From Beijerinckiaceae bacterium (lineage in GTDB: Bacteria > Pseudomonadota > Alphaproteobacteria > Rhizobiales > Beijerinckiaceae): a stretch of DNA of 29,085 nucleotides. The stretch lies in the NCBI GenBank assembly GCA_947455285.1, contig CANGOK010000005.1:1-29085 (forward strand), read 5' to 3'. Made by a program: the position numbers and the translations under genes. The notes below the pieces were generated by a model, which saw nothing but the letters and a program-made list of their open reading frames with translations, searched no databases and was not told the DNA's origin. Position 1 is the stretch's first letter. Each line of letters starts with the position of its first letter. This document shows positions 16,319 through 23,435 of the stretch, piece by piece.

Positions 16319-17566
16319 ATGCTGTGTGCGGAAGAAAATGAATTGCTCACGCGCGTCGGCCCTGGCACGCCGATGGGTGAGTTGATGCGCCGCTACTGGA
16401 TACCTGCGGCCTTTTCAAACCAGATCGAAAAAGCTGATGGGCCGCCTGTGCGCGTGCGCCTCATGGGTGAAAATCTGGTCCTTTTCCGCGACAGTAATGG
16501 GAACCCCGGCCTCCTTGGAGAATATTGCCCGCACCGCACCGCCTCCCTTTTCTACGGACGCAATGAAGAAGGTGGTCTGCGCTGTGTTTATCACGGCGTG
16601 AAATTCGATATTCACGGCAAATGTCTCGATGTGCCCTGCGTGCCGCCGGGCAGCAATGTGAAGGATCAGGTCCGCGCGAAATCCTATCCCTGCATCGAGC
16701 GTGGCGACATCGTCTGGACTTATATGGGCCCGCCCGAGCATAAGCCCGAATTCCCCGATCTCGAATGGGCGCTCGTGCCTTCCGCCCAACGCTTTTCGAC
16801 ACGCCATATTCAGGAATGCAACTGGCTGCAGGGGCTTGAAGGCGGCTTTGATGCGAGCCATCTGTCCTTCCTGCATAGCGGCCTTGTCGATATGCGTCGC
16901 GGCCGCACGGATCATGATCGTCGCATCGTTCCGACCAAATACGAGGTGCTGCCGCTCGACTTCGGCTTTGTCGTCGCCGGTGGACGCGAACTCGAAAACG
17001 GCAACACCTCATGGCATGTCGACGTCATGCTGTTCCCGTTCCACAAGATCATTCCCTCGGTGCCGCTCGGCGCGCATATCTGGGCGCCGATCGATGATGA
17101 GAATACGATGCTCTACAGCATCAATTTCCATCCCGACCGCCCCCTCACCGATCAAGATCTCGAGCGTGAATTGGAATGGCGCGGCATTCACACTGACAAT
17201 ATTCCCGGCACCGATATGGCGAAGGCCAATCGAGCCAATGACTATATGATCGATCGTGAATTGCAGGCGAGCGGCAAATCCTACACCGGCATCCGCGGTC
17301 TTGGCGTGCAGGATTGCGCCATGCAGGAATCAATGGGACCAATCGCAGATCGCACGCAGGAATTCCTATTCGTTGGCGATTCCGGCATCGTGCGCATCCG
17401 CAAGCTGCTGCTGAAGGCGCTGCGAGATTTCGCCGATGGCAAGCCGCTCATCGGCATGGACCCCGCAGGCTATCGCGTGCGGTCATTCCGCCACGAATGC
17501 CCGCCCGGCGTGACGCTCGCCGAGGTGGTGAATGAAAAGATCCGGACCGACAAGTTCTCCGCCTGA
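16319..17566 (+). CDS. Rieske non-haem iron oxygenase, phthalate 4,5-dioxygenase-like alpha subunit
   Basis: The 415-residue protein has an N-terminal Rieske [2Fe-2S] domain with Cys70-x-His72 (CPHR) and Cys89-x2-His92 (CVYH). The catalytic domain's iron site is in GGFDASHLSFLH (Asp178 bridging, His181 and His186 ligands), and the third ligand is probably Asp355 in FVGDSG. The N-terminus (ENELLTRVGPGTPMGELMRR) and the QESMGPIADRTQE segment are typical of the phthalate 4,5-dioxygenase group, which hydroxylates aromatic or N-heterocyclic rings or demethylates. The ATG at 16319 has GGGAGG at a good distance. A 16286 start would add 11 unconserved residues. No ferredoxin or FMN/[2Fe-2S] reductase is encoded nearby, so electrons must come from elsewhere. 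It starts an operon with the ThDP enzyme 28 bases downstream. Confidence 0.91.
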   Translation: MLCAEENELLTRVGPGTPMGELMRRYWIPAAFSNQIEKADGPPVRVRLMGENLVLFRDSNGNPGLLGEYCPHRTASLFYGRNEEGGLRCVYHGVKFDIHGKCLDVPCVPPGSNVKDQVRAKSYPCIERGDIVWTYMGPPEHKPEFPDLEWALVPSAQRFSTRHIQECNWLQGLEGGFDASHLSFLHSGLVDMRRGRTDHDRRIVPTKYEVLPLDFGFVVAGGRELENGNTSWHVDVMLFPFHKIIPSVPLGAHIWAPIDDENTMLYSINFHPDRPLTDQDLERELEWRGIHTDNIPGTDMAKANRANDYMIDRELQASGKSYTGIRGLGVQDCAMQESMGPIADRTQEFLFVGDSGIVRIRKLLLKALRDFADGKPLIGMDPAGYRVRSFRHECPPGVTLAEVVNEKIRTDKFSA

Positions 17567-17594
17567 AACAAATAGATACAAGGGAGTGAATGGA

Positions 17595-19223
17595 ATGAAT
17601 GGCGCTGATGTCGTTGCTCAAATTTTGAAACGTGAGGGGACGGAATTCCTGTCCTGCTATCCGAGGAACCCTCTCATCGACGCAGCGGCTCGCATCGATA
17701 TTCGTCCCATTCTGTGCCGTCAGGAGCGTGTGGGCGTCGGTCTCGCCGATGGCTTCACGCGCATTCGTCGCGGCAAGAACAACGGCGTCTTCGTGGCGCA
17801 GCAAGGCCCCGGAATCGAAAACGCATTTCCGGGCGTCTCACAGGCCTTCAGCGAGAATGTGCCGATGCTGGTCATTCCCGCCGGCTACAATCTCAAGCGC
17901 CAATATAACCATCCCACTTTTCGTGCGGCGGAAGTGTTCAAGCCCATCACCAAATGGTCCGCCATGGCGCATCATGTGCAGGAACTGCCGGAGTTGTTCC
18001 GCCGCGCTTATCAGATCATGCGCAGCGGCAAGGGCGGCCCCGTGCTTGTTGAAATTCCCAATGAGGTGTTCGAGGCGGAGTTTGAGGGCGAGATCGATTA
18101 CACGCCCGTCGAGCCGACCCGCGTCGCGCCTGATCCTGCCGCCGTCAAGCGCGCCGCAGCCATGTTGCTCGCCGCACGCAATCCGGTGATCTGGGCTGGG
18201 CAGGGCATTCATTACGCCGACGCCAGCGAACAGCTCGCGATGCTTGCTGAAATGATTCCCGCTCCCGTCGCCTGCACCAATCCCGGCAAGAGCGCCATTG
18301 CAGATGCGCATCCGTTGTCGCTTGGCGCGTCTACGCGCGTTCAGCCGCGCATGTATACGACCTTCATGAAGAATGCGGACCTCGTCTTTGCAGTTGGCTC
18401 GAGCCTCACTCGCACCTCGTTCGGTCCGGCGCTGCCTGTTGGCAAGAAGCTCATTCATTCGACGAATGACGCCAATGACGTGAACAAGGACATTCGCGCT
18501 GACCTTGGCCTTGTCGGCGATGCGCGTCTTGTTCTTGAAGCTTTGATCGAAGAGGTTGCGCGTCAGAAGAAGGGGGATGCGGGCCGTAGCCTTTCGGAGC
18601 TGAAGTCTGAAATCGCGGCGCAGAAAAAGGATTGGCTCGATGGTTGGGGGCATCACCTCAACTCCGAAGAGACGCCGCTCAATCAGTACCGCATCATCCG
18701 CGATCTCATGAGCACGGTTGACCGGGACAACACGATCATAACTCACGATTCAGGCAGCCCACGCAAGCAACTGCTTCCCTTCTGGCAGACGACGAAGGCG
18801 GGCAGTTATATGGGCTGGGGCAAGTCCACCCAGCTCGGCCACGGGCTTGGCCTCGCCATGGGCGCAAAACTCGCCTCGCCCGACAAGCTCTGCATCAATG
18901 TCATGGGCGATGCGGCCATCGGCATGACGGGCATGGACCTTGAGACGGCCGCGCGCAATGACATCGCCTCTCTCACGATCGTCTTCAATAACGCGGTTAT
19001 GGCGGCCGAGCGCCATGTCATGGAGACCTCGACCGCCAAGTTCAACGCGATCGACGTCGGCGGCAATTACGCCAAACTGGCGGAAGCGCTCAACGTGACA
19101 TCGAACCGTGTGGACAAGACGAGCCATATCATTCCCGCCATCAAGGAAGCGGTGGAGGTGACGCAGAAGGGCAAGCCCTTCCTACTCGAATTCGTGGTCA
19201 AGGAAGGCTACGACTTCACCTGA
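17595..19223 (+). CDS. ThDP-dependent enzyme of the acetolactate synthase / 2-ketoacid decarboxylase family
   Basis: The 542-residue protein has the three-domain order of this family. The N-terminal pyrimidine domain carries the probable ThDP-activating Glu44 (CRQERVGVGLADGF) and GPGIENAFPGV. A central domain spans about 180-330. The C-terminal pyrophosphate domain has GDA (438-440) followed 24 residues later by NN (465-466). The usual motif is GDG; Ala440 is encoded by GCG at 18912-18914. MGDAAIGMTGMDLET resembles the GDSAFGFSGME pattern of oxalyl-CoA decarboxylase and 2-hydroxyacyl-CoA lyase. The substrate is unknown: decarboxylation of a 2-ketoacid, carboligation or C-C cleavage are all possible. 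The ATG at 17595 follows AGGGAGTG. It lies between the Rieske oxygenase and solute-binding protein 2 and is probably cotranscribed with both. Confidence 0.87.
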   Translation: MNGADVVAQILKREGTEFLSCYPRNPLIDAAARIDIRPILCRQERVGVGLADGFTRIRRGKNNGVFVAQQGPGIENAFPGVSQAFSENVPMLVIPAGYNLKRQYNHPTFRAAEVFKPITKWSAMAHHVQELPELFRRAYQIMRSGKGGPVLVEIPNEVFEAEFEGEIDYTPVEPTRVAPDPAAVKRAAAMLLAARNPVIWAGQGIHYADASEQLAMLAEMIPAPVACTNPGKSAIADAHPLSLGASTRVQPRMYTTFMKNADLVFAVGSSLTRTSFGPALPVGKKLIHSTNDANDVNKDIRADLGLVGDARLVLEALIEEVARQKKGDAGRSLSELKSEIAAQKKDWLDGWGHHLNSEETPLNQYRIIRDLMSTVDRDNTIITHDSGSPRKQLLPFWQTTKAGSYMGWGKSTQLGHGLGLAMGAKLASPDKLCINVMGDAAIGMTGMDLETAARNDIASLTIVFNNAVMAAERHVMETSTAKFNAIDVGGNYAKLAEALNVTSNRVDKTSHIIPAIKEAVEVTQKGKPFLLEFVVKEGYDFT

Positions 19224-19235
19224 CGCATGACTAAA

Positions 19236-19265
19236 CAGGGCGCATTCCCCGATGAATGCGCCCTG
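19236..19265 (+). terminator. Strong intercistronic hairpin after the ThDP enzyme
   Basis: CAGGGCGCATTC (19236-19247) and GAATGCGCCCTG (19254-19265) make a perfect 12-bp stem with a 6-base loop, 13 bases after the stop. The following bases are A-rich rather than U-rich (ATGCAAATTAAAATAA), so it is not a classical terminator in the plus direction. It may protect the upstream mRNA or reduce read-through into solute-binding protein 2. Confidence 0.6.
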
Positions 19266-19308
19266 ATGCAAATTAAAATAACGGGCGAAGCCCGACAGGG
19301 AGGCTGAC

Positions 19309-20319
19309 ATGCGGCGCATGGCGATGAGCGCATTGCTCGTGCTTGCTTCGGCGATGAACGCCGTGGCGGCCGACGAATTTTACAAAGGCAAGACAATCAC
19401 CATCATCAATAGCACGGGCAATGGCGGCAGTTATTATAATATCGCCTTGGCTCTTTCCCGGCACATGCCGAAATTCATTCCCGGCAATCCTGCTATCGTA
19501 GTGAAGAGCATGCCGGGCGGCGGAAACGTTCTCGCCACAAATTTCATGTATGTGTCGGCGCCGAAGGATGGCACCTATATCGCCACAATCAATAATTCCA
19601 TTCCGTTGCATCAGGCGCTCGATGGGCGCGGCATTCAGTATGATGTGACGAAATTCAATTGGATTGGCTCGACCGGCACCTACAACTCCATCGCCTATGT
19701 CTGGGGCGACGCCGGGTTCAAATCCATTCAGGACGTTTTCAAGCACGAAGTCGTGCTTGGTGGAACAGGCGTCGGCTCCAGCATTGTGATTTATCCCGCA
19801 GCCATGAACAGTCTGCTTGGCGCCAAATTCAAGATCGTGCTTGGCTATAAAGCCACCAGTGAAATCGATCTCGCCATGGAGCGCGGCGAGGTTCAGGCGC
19901 GCACTGGAAGCTATACTGGCCTGCGCAGCGATCATCCGGATTGGCTGAGCGAAAAGAAGGTCGATATTCTCATGCAGATCGGCAGCAAGCGCGATCCGGA
20001 TTTGCTTGACGTTCCGCTGTTGTCCGAGCTTGGCCGCAACGAAGAAGAGCATAAGATTCTTGAGTTGATCTCAGCGCCTATTTCGCTTGGCCGTCCCTAT
20101 CTCGCGCCGCCTGGCGTGCCGGAAGACCGCCTCGCCATGTTGCGTTCAGCCTTTGATCAGACCCTGCGCGACGAGGCTTTTCTGGCCGAGGCGCGCAAGA
20201 TGGACCACGAAATCGCTCCGCAGTCCGCGCAGGAAGTGGCCCAGATCGTCGAGGCTACAATCAAAGCGCCCCCCGCCATCATTCAGAGAGCGAGGGAAGT
20301 CATGGGCCCGATGGAGTGA
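19309..20319 (+). CDS. TctC/Bug-family solute-binding protein 2, divergent ligand loop
   Basis: The 336-residue protein has a signal peptide (about 1-20, cleavage near AVA-ADEF) and the family landmarks IPGNPAIVVKSMPGGGN, APKDGTY, KFNWIGS, AMERGEVQ and PPGVPEDRLAMLR. The first ligand-loop motif is altered. Where relatives have GGGYD, it reads GNGGSYYN, with Asn44 (AAT at 19438-19440) in the aspartate position, suggesting a different ligand. The ATG at 19309 follows GGGAGG. It is 85 bases after the ThDP enzyme with a strong hairpin between them, and its stop is 9 bases from the converging epimerase gene. No partner permease is in the window. Confidence 0.9.
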   Translation: MRRMAMSALLVLASAMNAVAADEFYKGKTITIINSTGNGGSYYNIALALSRHMPKFIPGNPAIVVKSMPGGGNVLATNFMYVSAPKDGTYIATINNSIPLHQALDGRGIQYDVTKFNWIGSTGTYNSIAYVWGDAGFKSIQDVFKHEVVLGGTGVGSSIVIYPAAMNSLLGAKFKIVLGYKATSEIDLAMERGEVQARTGSYTGLRSDHPDWLSEKKVDILMQIGSKRDPDLLDVPLLSELGRNEEEHKILELISAPISLGRPYLAPPGVPEDRLAMLRSAFDQTLRDEAFLAEARKMDHEIAPQSAQEVAQIVEATIKAPPAIIQRAREVMGPME

Positions 20320-20328
20320 TGACGGGTT

Positions 20329-21282
20329 TCAGATAAAACCTTGCGCCCTCGCGCGCTTCAGTTCCTCGAAGAAGTCCGCAAACCCCTCACGTAGGGAATA
20401 TTGCGGCTTCCAGCCGATATGCTTTTCCGCGCGCGAGATATCGAGCGGGAAGGTCTTGGAATGGGGCGGCTCGCCCGGTTCAATCTCGTATTCGAGCGCG
20501 GGCGCGATTTCCTTCACGGTCTTGACCACGTCGTCGAAGGGCGAAACGAAACCATTGCCGATGTTGAAAATGGTTTTCTCCGGCATGGGCGCCGTCGCCG
20601 CGCAATCCACCGCGCGGCCCATGTCATCAGCATAGATATATTCATTCGCCATTGTTTCGGACGCGGGAATGCGCGCCTTGCCGCCATCGAGTCCAGTGCG
20701 CAGCAACGCCTGCATCTTCATGCCGCCCGATGATCCCGCGAAGAAATGTCCGAACCCATAGACATTGGCCGGCCGCAGCATCAGCAGTTCGAATTTGTAC
20801 AGCTGCTGATAGGCCTCGAGGATTAGCTCCTTTGCGCCTTTGTAATTGCCATAGCCGCGCCCCGCGCCGCGCGGAAAGTCCTCGGTCACCGGGCCAGTCA
20901 CCTCCCGGCGCATGTCATAGACGCCGAAAGTGGAGATATGGACCAGTCGCTTGACCCCTGTGAGGCGCACGGCTTCTGCGACGTTCTTCGTGCCTCCGAG
21001 GTTGATGTCGAATGCCGCTGACAGGGATTGCTGCACCTTGCCGCCGATCAGGCCCGCCGTATGTACGACGGTCGTCGGCTTGTGCTGCTGCATCGCCTCT
21101 ATGAGCGCCGGAAGATCGCGCACATCCTTGCGCGCGAATTCATAGCCGCTCTCGCCGAGCTTGAAGCGCAGGAAGCTTTCGCGCGGTTCGGGGTCGAAAA
21201 AAACGACCTTTTCCCCGCGTTTGATGGCGTGTCTGGCGAATGCTGTGCCGATCAATCCGGCGCCGGTGACGAGCGTTGTCAT
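20329..21282 (-). CDS. NAD-dependent epimerase/dehydratase (extended SDR family)
   Basis: The 317-residue protein has the Rossmann motif TGAGLIG (6-12), the acidic cofactor-selecting FFDPE at about 28-32 (NAD preference), Ser117 in HISTFGVYD and the catalytic pair Tyr144/Lys148 in YGNYK. The LRPANVYG and NEYIYADDMGRAV segments match nucleotide-sugar-type epimerases and dehydratases. Such extended SDRs also act on small hydroxyacids and aldehydes in catabolic clusters. Its place as last gene of an operon with E1 alpha and E1 beta (11-base gap) favours a catabolic rather than envelope-sugar role, but this is inference. It converges with solute-binding protein 2. Confidence 0.88.
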   Translation of the reverse strand: MTTLVTGAGLIGTAFARHAIKRGEKVVFFDPEPRESFLRFKLGESGYEFARKDVRDLPALIEAMQQHKPTTVVHTAGLIGGKVQQSLSAAFDINLGGTKNVAEAVRLTGVKRLVHISTFGVYDMRREVTGPVTEDFPRGAGRGYGNYKGAKELILEAYQQLYKFELLMLRPANVYGFGHFFAGSSGGMKMQALLRTGLDGGKARIPASETMANEYIYADDMGRAVDCAATAPMPEKTIFNIGNGFVSPFDDVVKTVKEIAPALEYEIEPGEPPHSKTFPLDISRAEKHIGWKPQYSLREGFADFFEELKRARAQGFI

Positions 21283-21293
21283 GTTCCGCCTAT

Positions 21294-22274
21294 TTATTTG
21301 GTCAACATGCGGCGCACGGCCGCGACAATCTTCTCCGCATCAGGCGTAACCACCTTCTCCAGCGTCGGCGCATAGGCGAGGGGCGCGGAGGGGCGAGCCA
21401 CACGTACGGGCGGCGCTTTTAGCGCATGCAGGGCATGCTCGGCGACGATCGTTATGATTTCTGAGGCGATGGAGCAAGTCGCCACCGCTTCTTCCGCTAC
21501 GAGCAGGCGACCAGTCTTTTCGACAGAAGCGCAGATTGCGGCTGTGTCGAGCGGCACAATGGTGCGGGGGTCGACGATTTCGATTTCAATTCCTTCTTTG
21601 GCGAGCGTCTCCGCTGCGGTCAGCGCTTCGCGGACCATGAGCGAGGTCGCGACCACTGTGATGTCGCGTCCGGCGCGTTTCACATCCGCCTTACCGAAGG
21701 GGGTGGCGAAATCTCCATCGGGCGTGTCACCCATCCATTGCAGAAGTTTCGTATGGGTGAGGAAGATCGTCGGATTGTCGCTCTTGATCGCCGTGCGCAG
21801 CAAACCCTGCGCGTCAGCCGGGGTCGATGGCATCACCAGTTCAAGCCCCGGCGCATTGGCGAACATGGATTGTGGGCTCTGGCTGTGTTGGGCAGCGCCG
21901 CCGCCGCGTATGCCGCAATACATGTGAAACACCAGCGGCGCCTTGAGTTGCCCATTGGACATGAAACGGGCGTTGCCGGTTTCATTGATGATCTGGTTCC
22001 AGGCTTCGAATGCGAAGCTGGAGGTGCCGAAGTTGACGAAGGGCCGCATGCCGCAGACCGCAGCGCCCGTCGCCATGGCGGCGATCACGCTTTCAGATGT
22101 CGGCGGATCGATCAGACGATCCCCGTATTTTTCAAAGAAGGCCTCCTCCTGCTCCGCCGGCAGGCCGCGACCCACGATGAAGCTCCAGGCGCCGAAGACG
22201 GCGACGGATGGGTCTTGCTGCAGCGAATGACCGAGGGCGTCGAGCATGCCCGTGGCGAAAGTTTTGCGCGCCAT
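21294..22274 (-). CDS. ThDP-dependent 2-oxoacid/acetoin dehydrogenase E1 component, beta subunit
   Basis: The 326-residue protein has the transketolase pyrimidine domain, with the ThDP-activating Glu61 in DPPTSESVIAAMATG, the conserved HSQSPQS and VMPSTPADAQGL segments, and the transketolase C-terminal domain (VDPRTIVPLDTAAI, LLVAEEAV). It pairs with the alpha subunit gene 12 bases upstream. Together they would form an alpha2beta2 E1 that decarboxylates a 2-oxoacid or cleaves acetoin and normally transfers the acyl group to a lipoyl E2. No E2, lipoyl protein or E3 is present in the window. AGGAG precedes the ATG at 22274. Confidence 0.9.
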   Translation of the reverse strand: MARKTFATGMLDALGHSLQQDPSVAVFGAWSFIVGRGLPAEQEEAFFEKYGDRLIDPPTSESVIAAMATGAAVCGMRPFVNFGTSSFAFEAWNQIINETGNARFMSNGQLKAPLVFHMYCGIRGGGAAQHSQSPQSMFANAPGLELVMPSTPADAQGLLRTAIKSDNPTIFLTHTKLLQWMGDTPDGDFATPFGKADVKRAGRDITVVATSLMVREALTAAETLAKEGIEIEIVDPRTIVPLDTAAICASVEKTGRLLVAEEAVATCSIASEIITIVAEHALHALKAPPVRVARPSAPLAYAPTLEKVVTPDAEKIVAAVRRMLTK

Positions 22275-22286
22275 TGTTATGCTCCT

Positions 22287-23288
22287 TCAGGCGAAGACGT
22301 TTTCGAGCGCGGTTTGCGCTGGCGGAAAGGGGCTTGCTTCCGCATAGGCGCGCGCTGCGGCCATCTGCTCTTTCACGCGGGCGTCGATGGCGAGAAGGCC
22401 GTCCTTCGTCGCTGCGCCTGAGCTTAGGAGCTTTGCAGCATATTTGCGGATGGGATCGTGGCTCCGCACCCAATCGTCATGTTCGCCTGCAATGCGCGTC
22501 TCGTCCCAGGCCAGCGTCACATCGGTTACGCCAGTGGTGTGTTCCGGCCGCATCTGGTGTGAGCCCGGCCAGCGCGCAAGCTGCGTCTCGATAAAGATCG
22601 GACAGCTGTCGGCGCGAATTTTCGCAAGAGCCTGCCGCACCGTTTCATGCACCGCCTCTGCGTCCGAGCCATCTACGACATGGGTTTCGATATCTAGGGA
22701 GGCCGGCACGTCTGTGAGGCGTTTGGCCGCCAGCATGGAGGTGATATGCGCGCCTTCCTGCGAATTGTTTTCGCAAAGGAAGAGCACGGGCAGCGAGAAT
22801 TTCGAGCAATAGTTCAGGGCCTCGTAGCTGATGCCCTCGTCTAGGACGCCATCGCCAAAGAGCGCGACGCTGACGCCCTCGCCCTGTTGCTTTCGCGCGA
22901 AACCTGCGCCGACCGACATGCCGATGGAGCCGCCGACCATGGCTGAGGTTGAGCCGAAGCCTTTCGTCGGGTCCGTCATATGCCAGGTGCCGCCCCTGCC
23001 CCCGCACAGGCCCCCCACGCGGCCCATGATTTCGGCCAGCGCTTTGCCGGGATCGACGCCGCGCGCGATCATATGGCCATGGTTGCGATGGGTGGAATGG
23101 GTCACGTCCCTGGCGCCCAGCTGGATGAGCGCCGGCCCTCCAACGGCTTCGTGACCGATATAAAGATGGTTACGGCCGATATATTTATGAGCCGCAGCGG
23201 CGCTGATCACCTCTTCTTCGAAACGGCGCATAAGCAGCATGCGTTCGAGGAGCGCCAGCCTCTCGCCGCTTGTCAGGGACGCTGTCAT
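22287..23288 (-). CDS. ThDP-dependent 2-oxoacid/acetoin dehydrogenase E1 component, alpha subunit
   Basis: The 333-residue protein is an E1 alpha subunit. HLYIGHEAVGG is the conserved N-terminal block, THRNHGH (about 66-72) lines the active-site channel, GGRGGTWHM follows, and the ThDP/Mg motif is GDG (145-147) with NN at 174-175. Size and order match PdhA/AcoA proteins, with no fused extra domains. The ATG at 23288 has a strong GGGAGGA. It is first in an operon with E1 beta and the epimerase, and divergent from solute-binding protein 3. The natural substrate cannot be told from sequence: pyruvate, branched-chain oxoacids and acetoin are all used in this family. Confidence 0.9.
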   Translation of the reverse strand: MTASLTSGERLALLERMLLMRRFEEEVISAAAAHKYIGRNHLYIGHEAVGGPALIQLGARDVTHSTHRNHGHMIARGVDPGKALAEIMGRVGGLCGGRGGTWHMTDPTKGFGSTSAMVGGSIGMSVGAGFARKQQGEGVSVALFGDGVLDEGISYEALNYCSKFSLPVLFLCENNSQEGAHITSMLAAKRLTDVPASLDIETHVVDGSDAEAVHETVRQALAKIRADSCPIFIETQLARWPGSHQMRPEHTTGVTDVTLAWDETRIAGEHDDWVRSHDPIRKYAAKLLSSGAATKDGLLAIDARVKEQMAAARAYAEASPFPPAQTALENVFA

Positions 23289-23326
23289 TCTTTCCTCCCG
23301 ATCTTTATTTTTTAAATTTGAGCGAA

Positions 23327-23338
23327 AGTCTAGAGACT
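23327..23338. promoter_or_regulatory. Short dyad in the E1 alpha / binding-protein 3 divergent region
   Basis: AGTCTAGAGACT contains 5-bp inverted arms around a 2-base centre, about 39 bases before the E1 alpha start. It is next to the T/A-rich stretch 23301-23319, which may hold the minus-strand promoter. A second inverted repeat, AAGCGC (23354-23359) with GCGCTT (23378-23383), lies nearer the plus-strand gene. Confidence 0.3.
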
Positions 23339-23381
23339 GGTTGCGTCCTCGTAAAGCGCAAAGGGCCCCGAAAGAAGGCGC

Positions 23382-23409
23382 TTGCCGGTTTACGCCCGCG
23401 CGTTATGCT
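23382..23409 (+). promoter_or_regulatory. Possible sigma-70 promoter for the binding-protein 3-4 run
   Basis: TTGCCG (23382-23387), a 16-base spacer and TATGCT (23404-23409) would start transcription near 23416, just before the GGGAGGG ribosome binding site at about 23423. The -35 overlaps an inverted-repeat arm (GCGCTT, 23378-23383), a possible repressor site. Confidence 0.38.
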
Positions 23410-23435
23410 CAGGGAAAAATAAGGGAGGGAATGAC

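Noticed and set aside
17838..18746. A 302-codon minus-strand frame opposite the ThDP enzyme
   Set aside because: It is antisense to conserved ThDP-enzyme sequence, with no recognisable domain.
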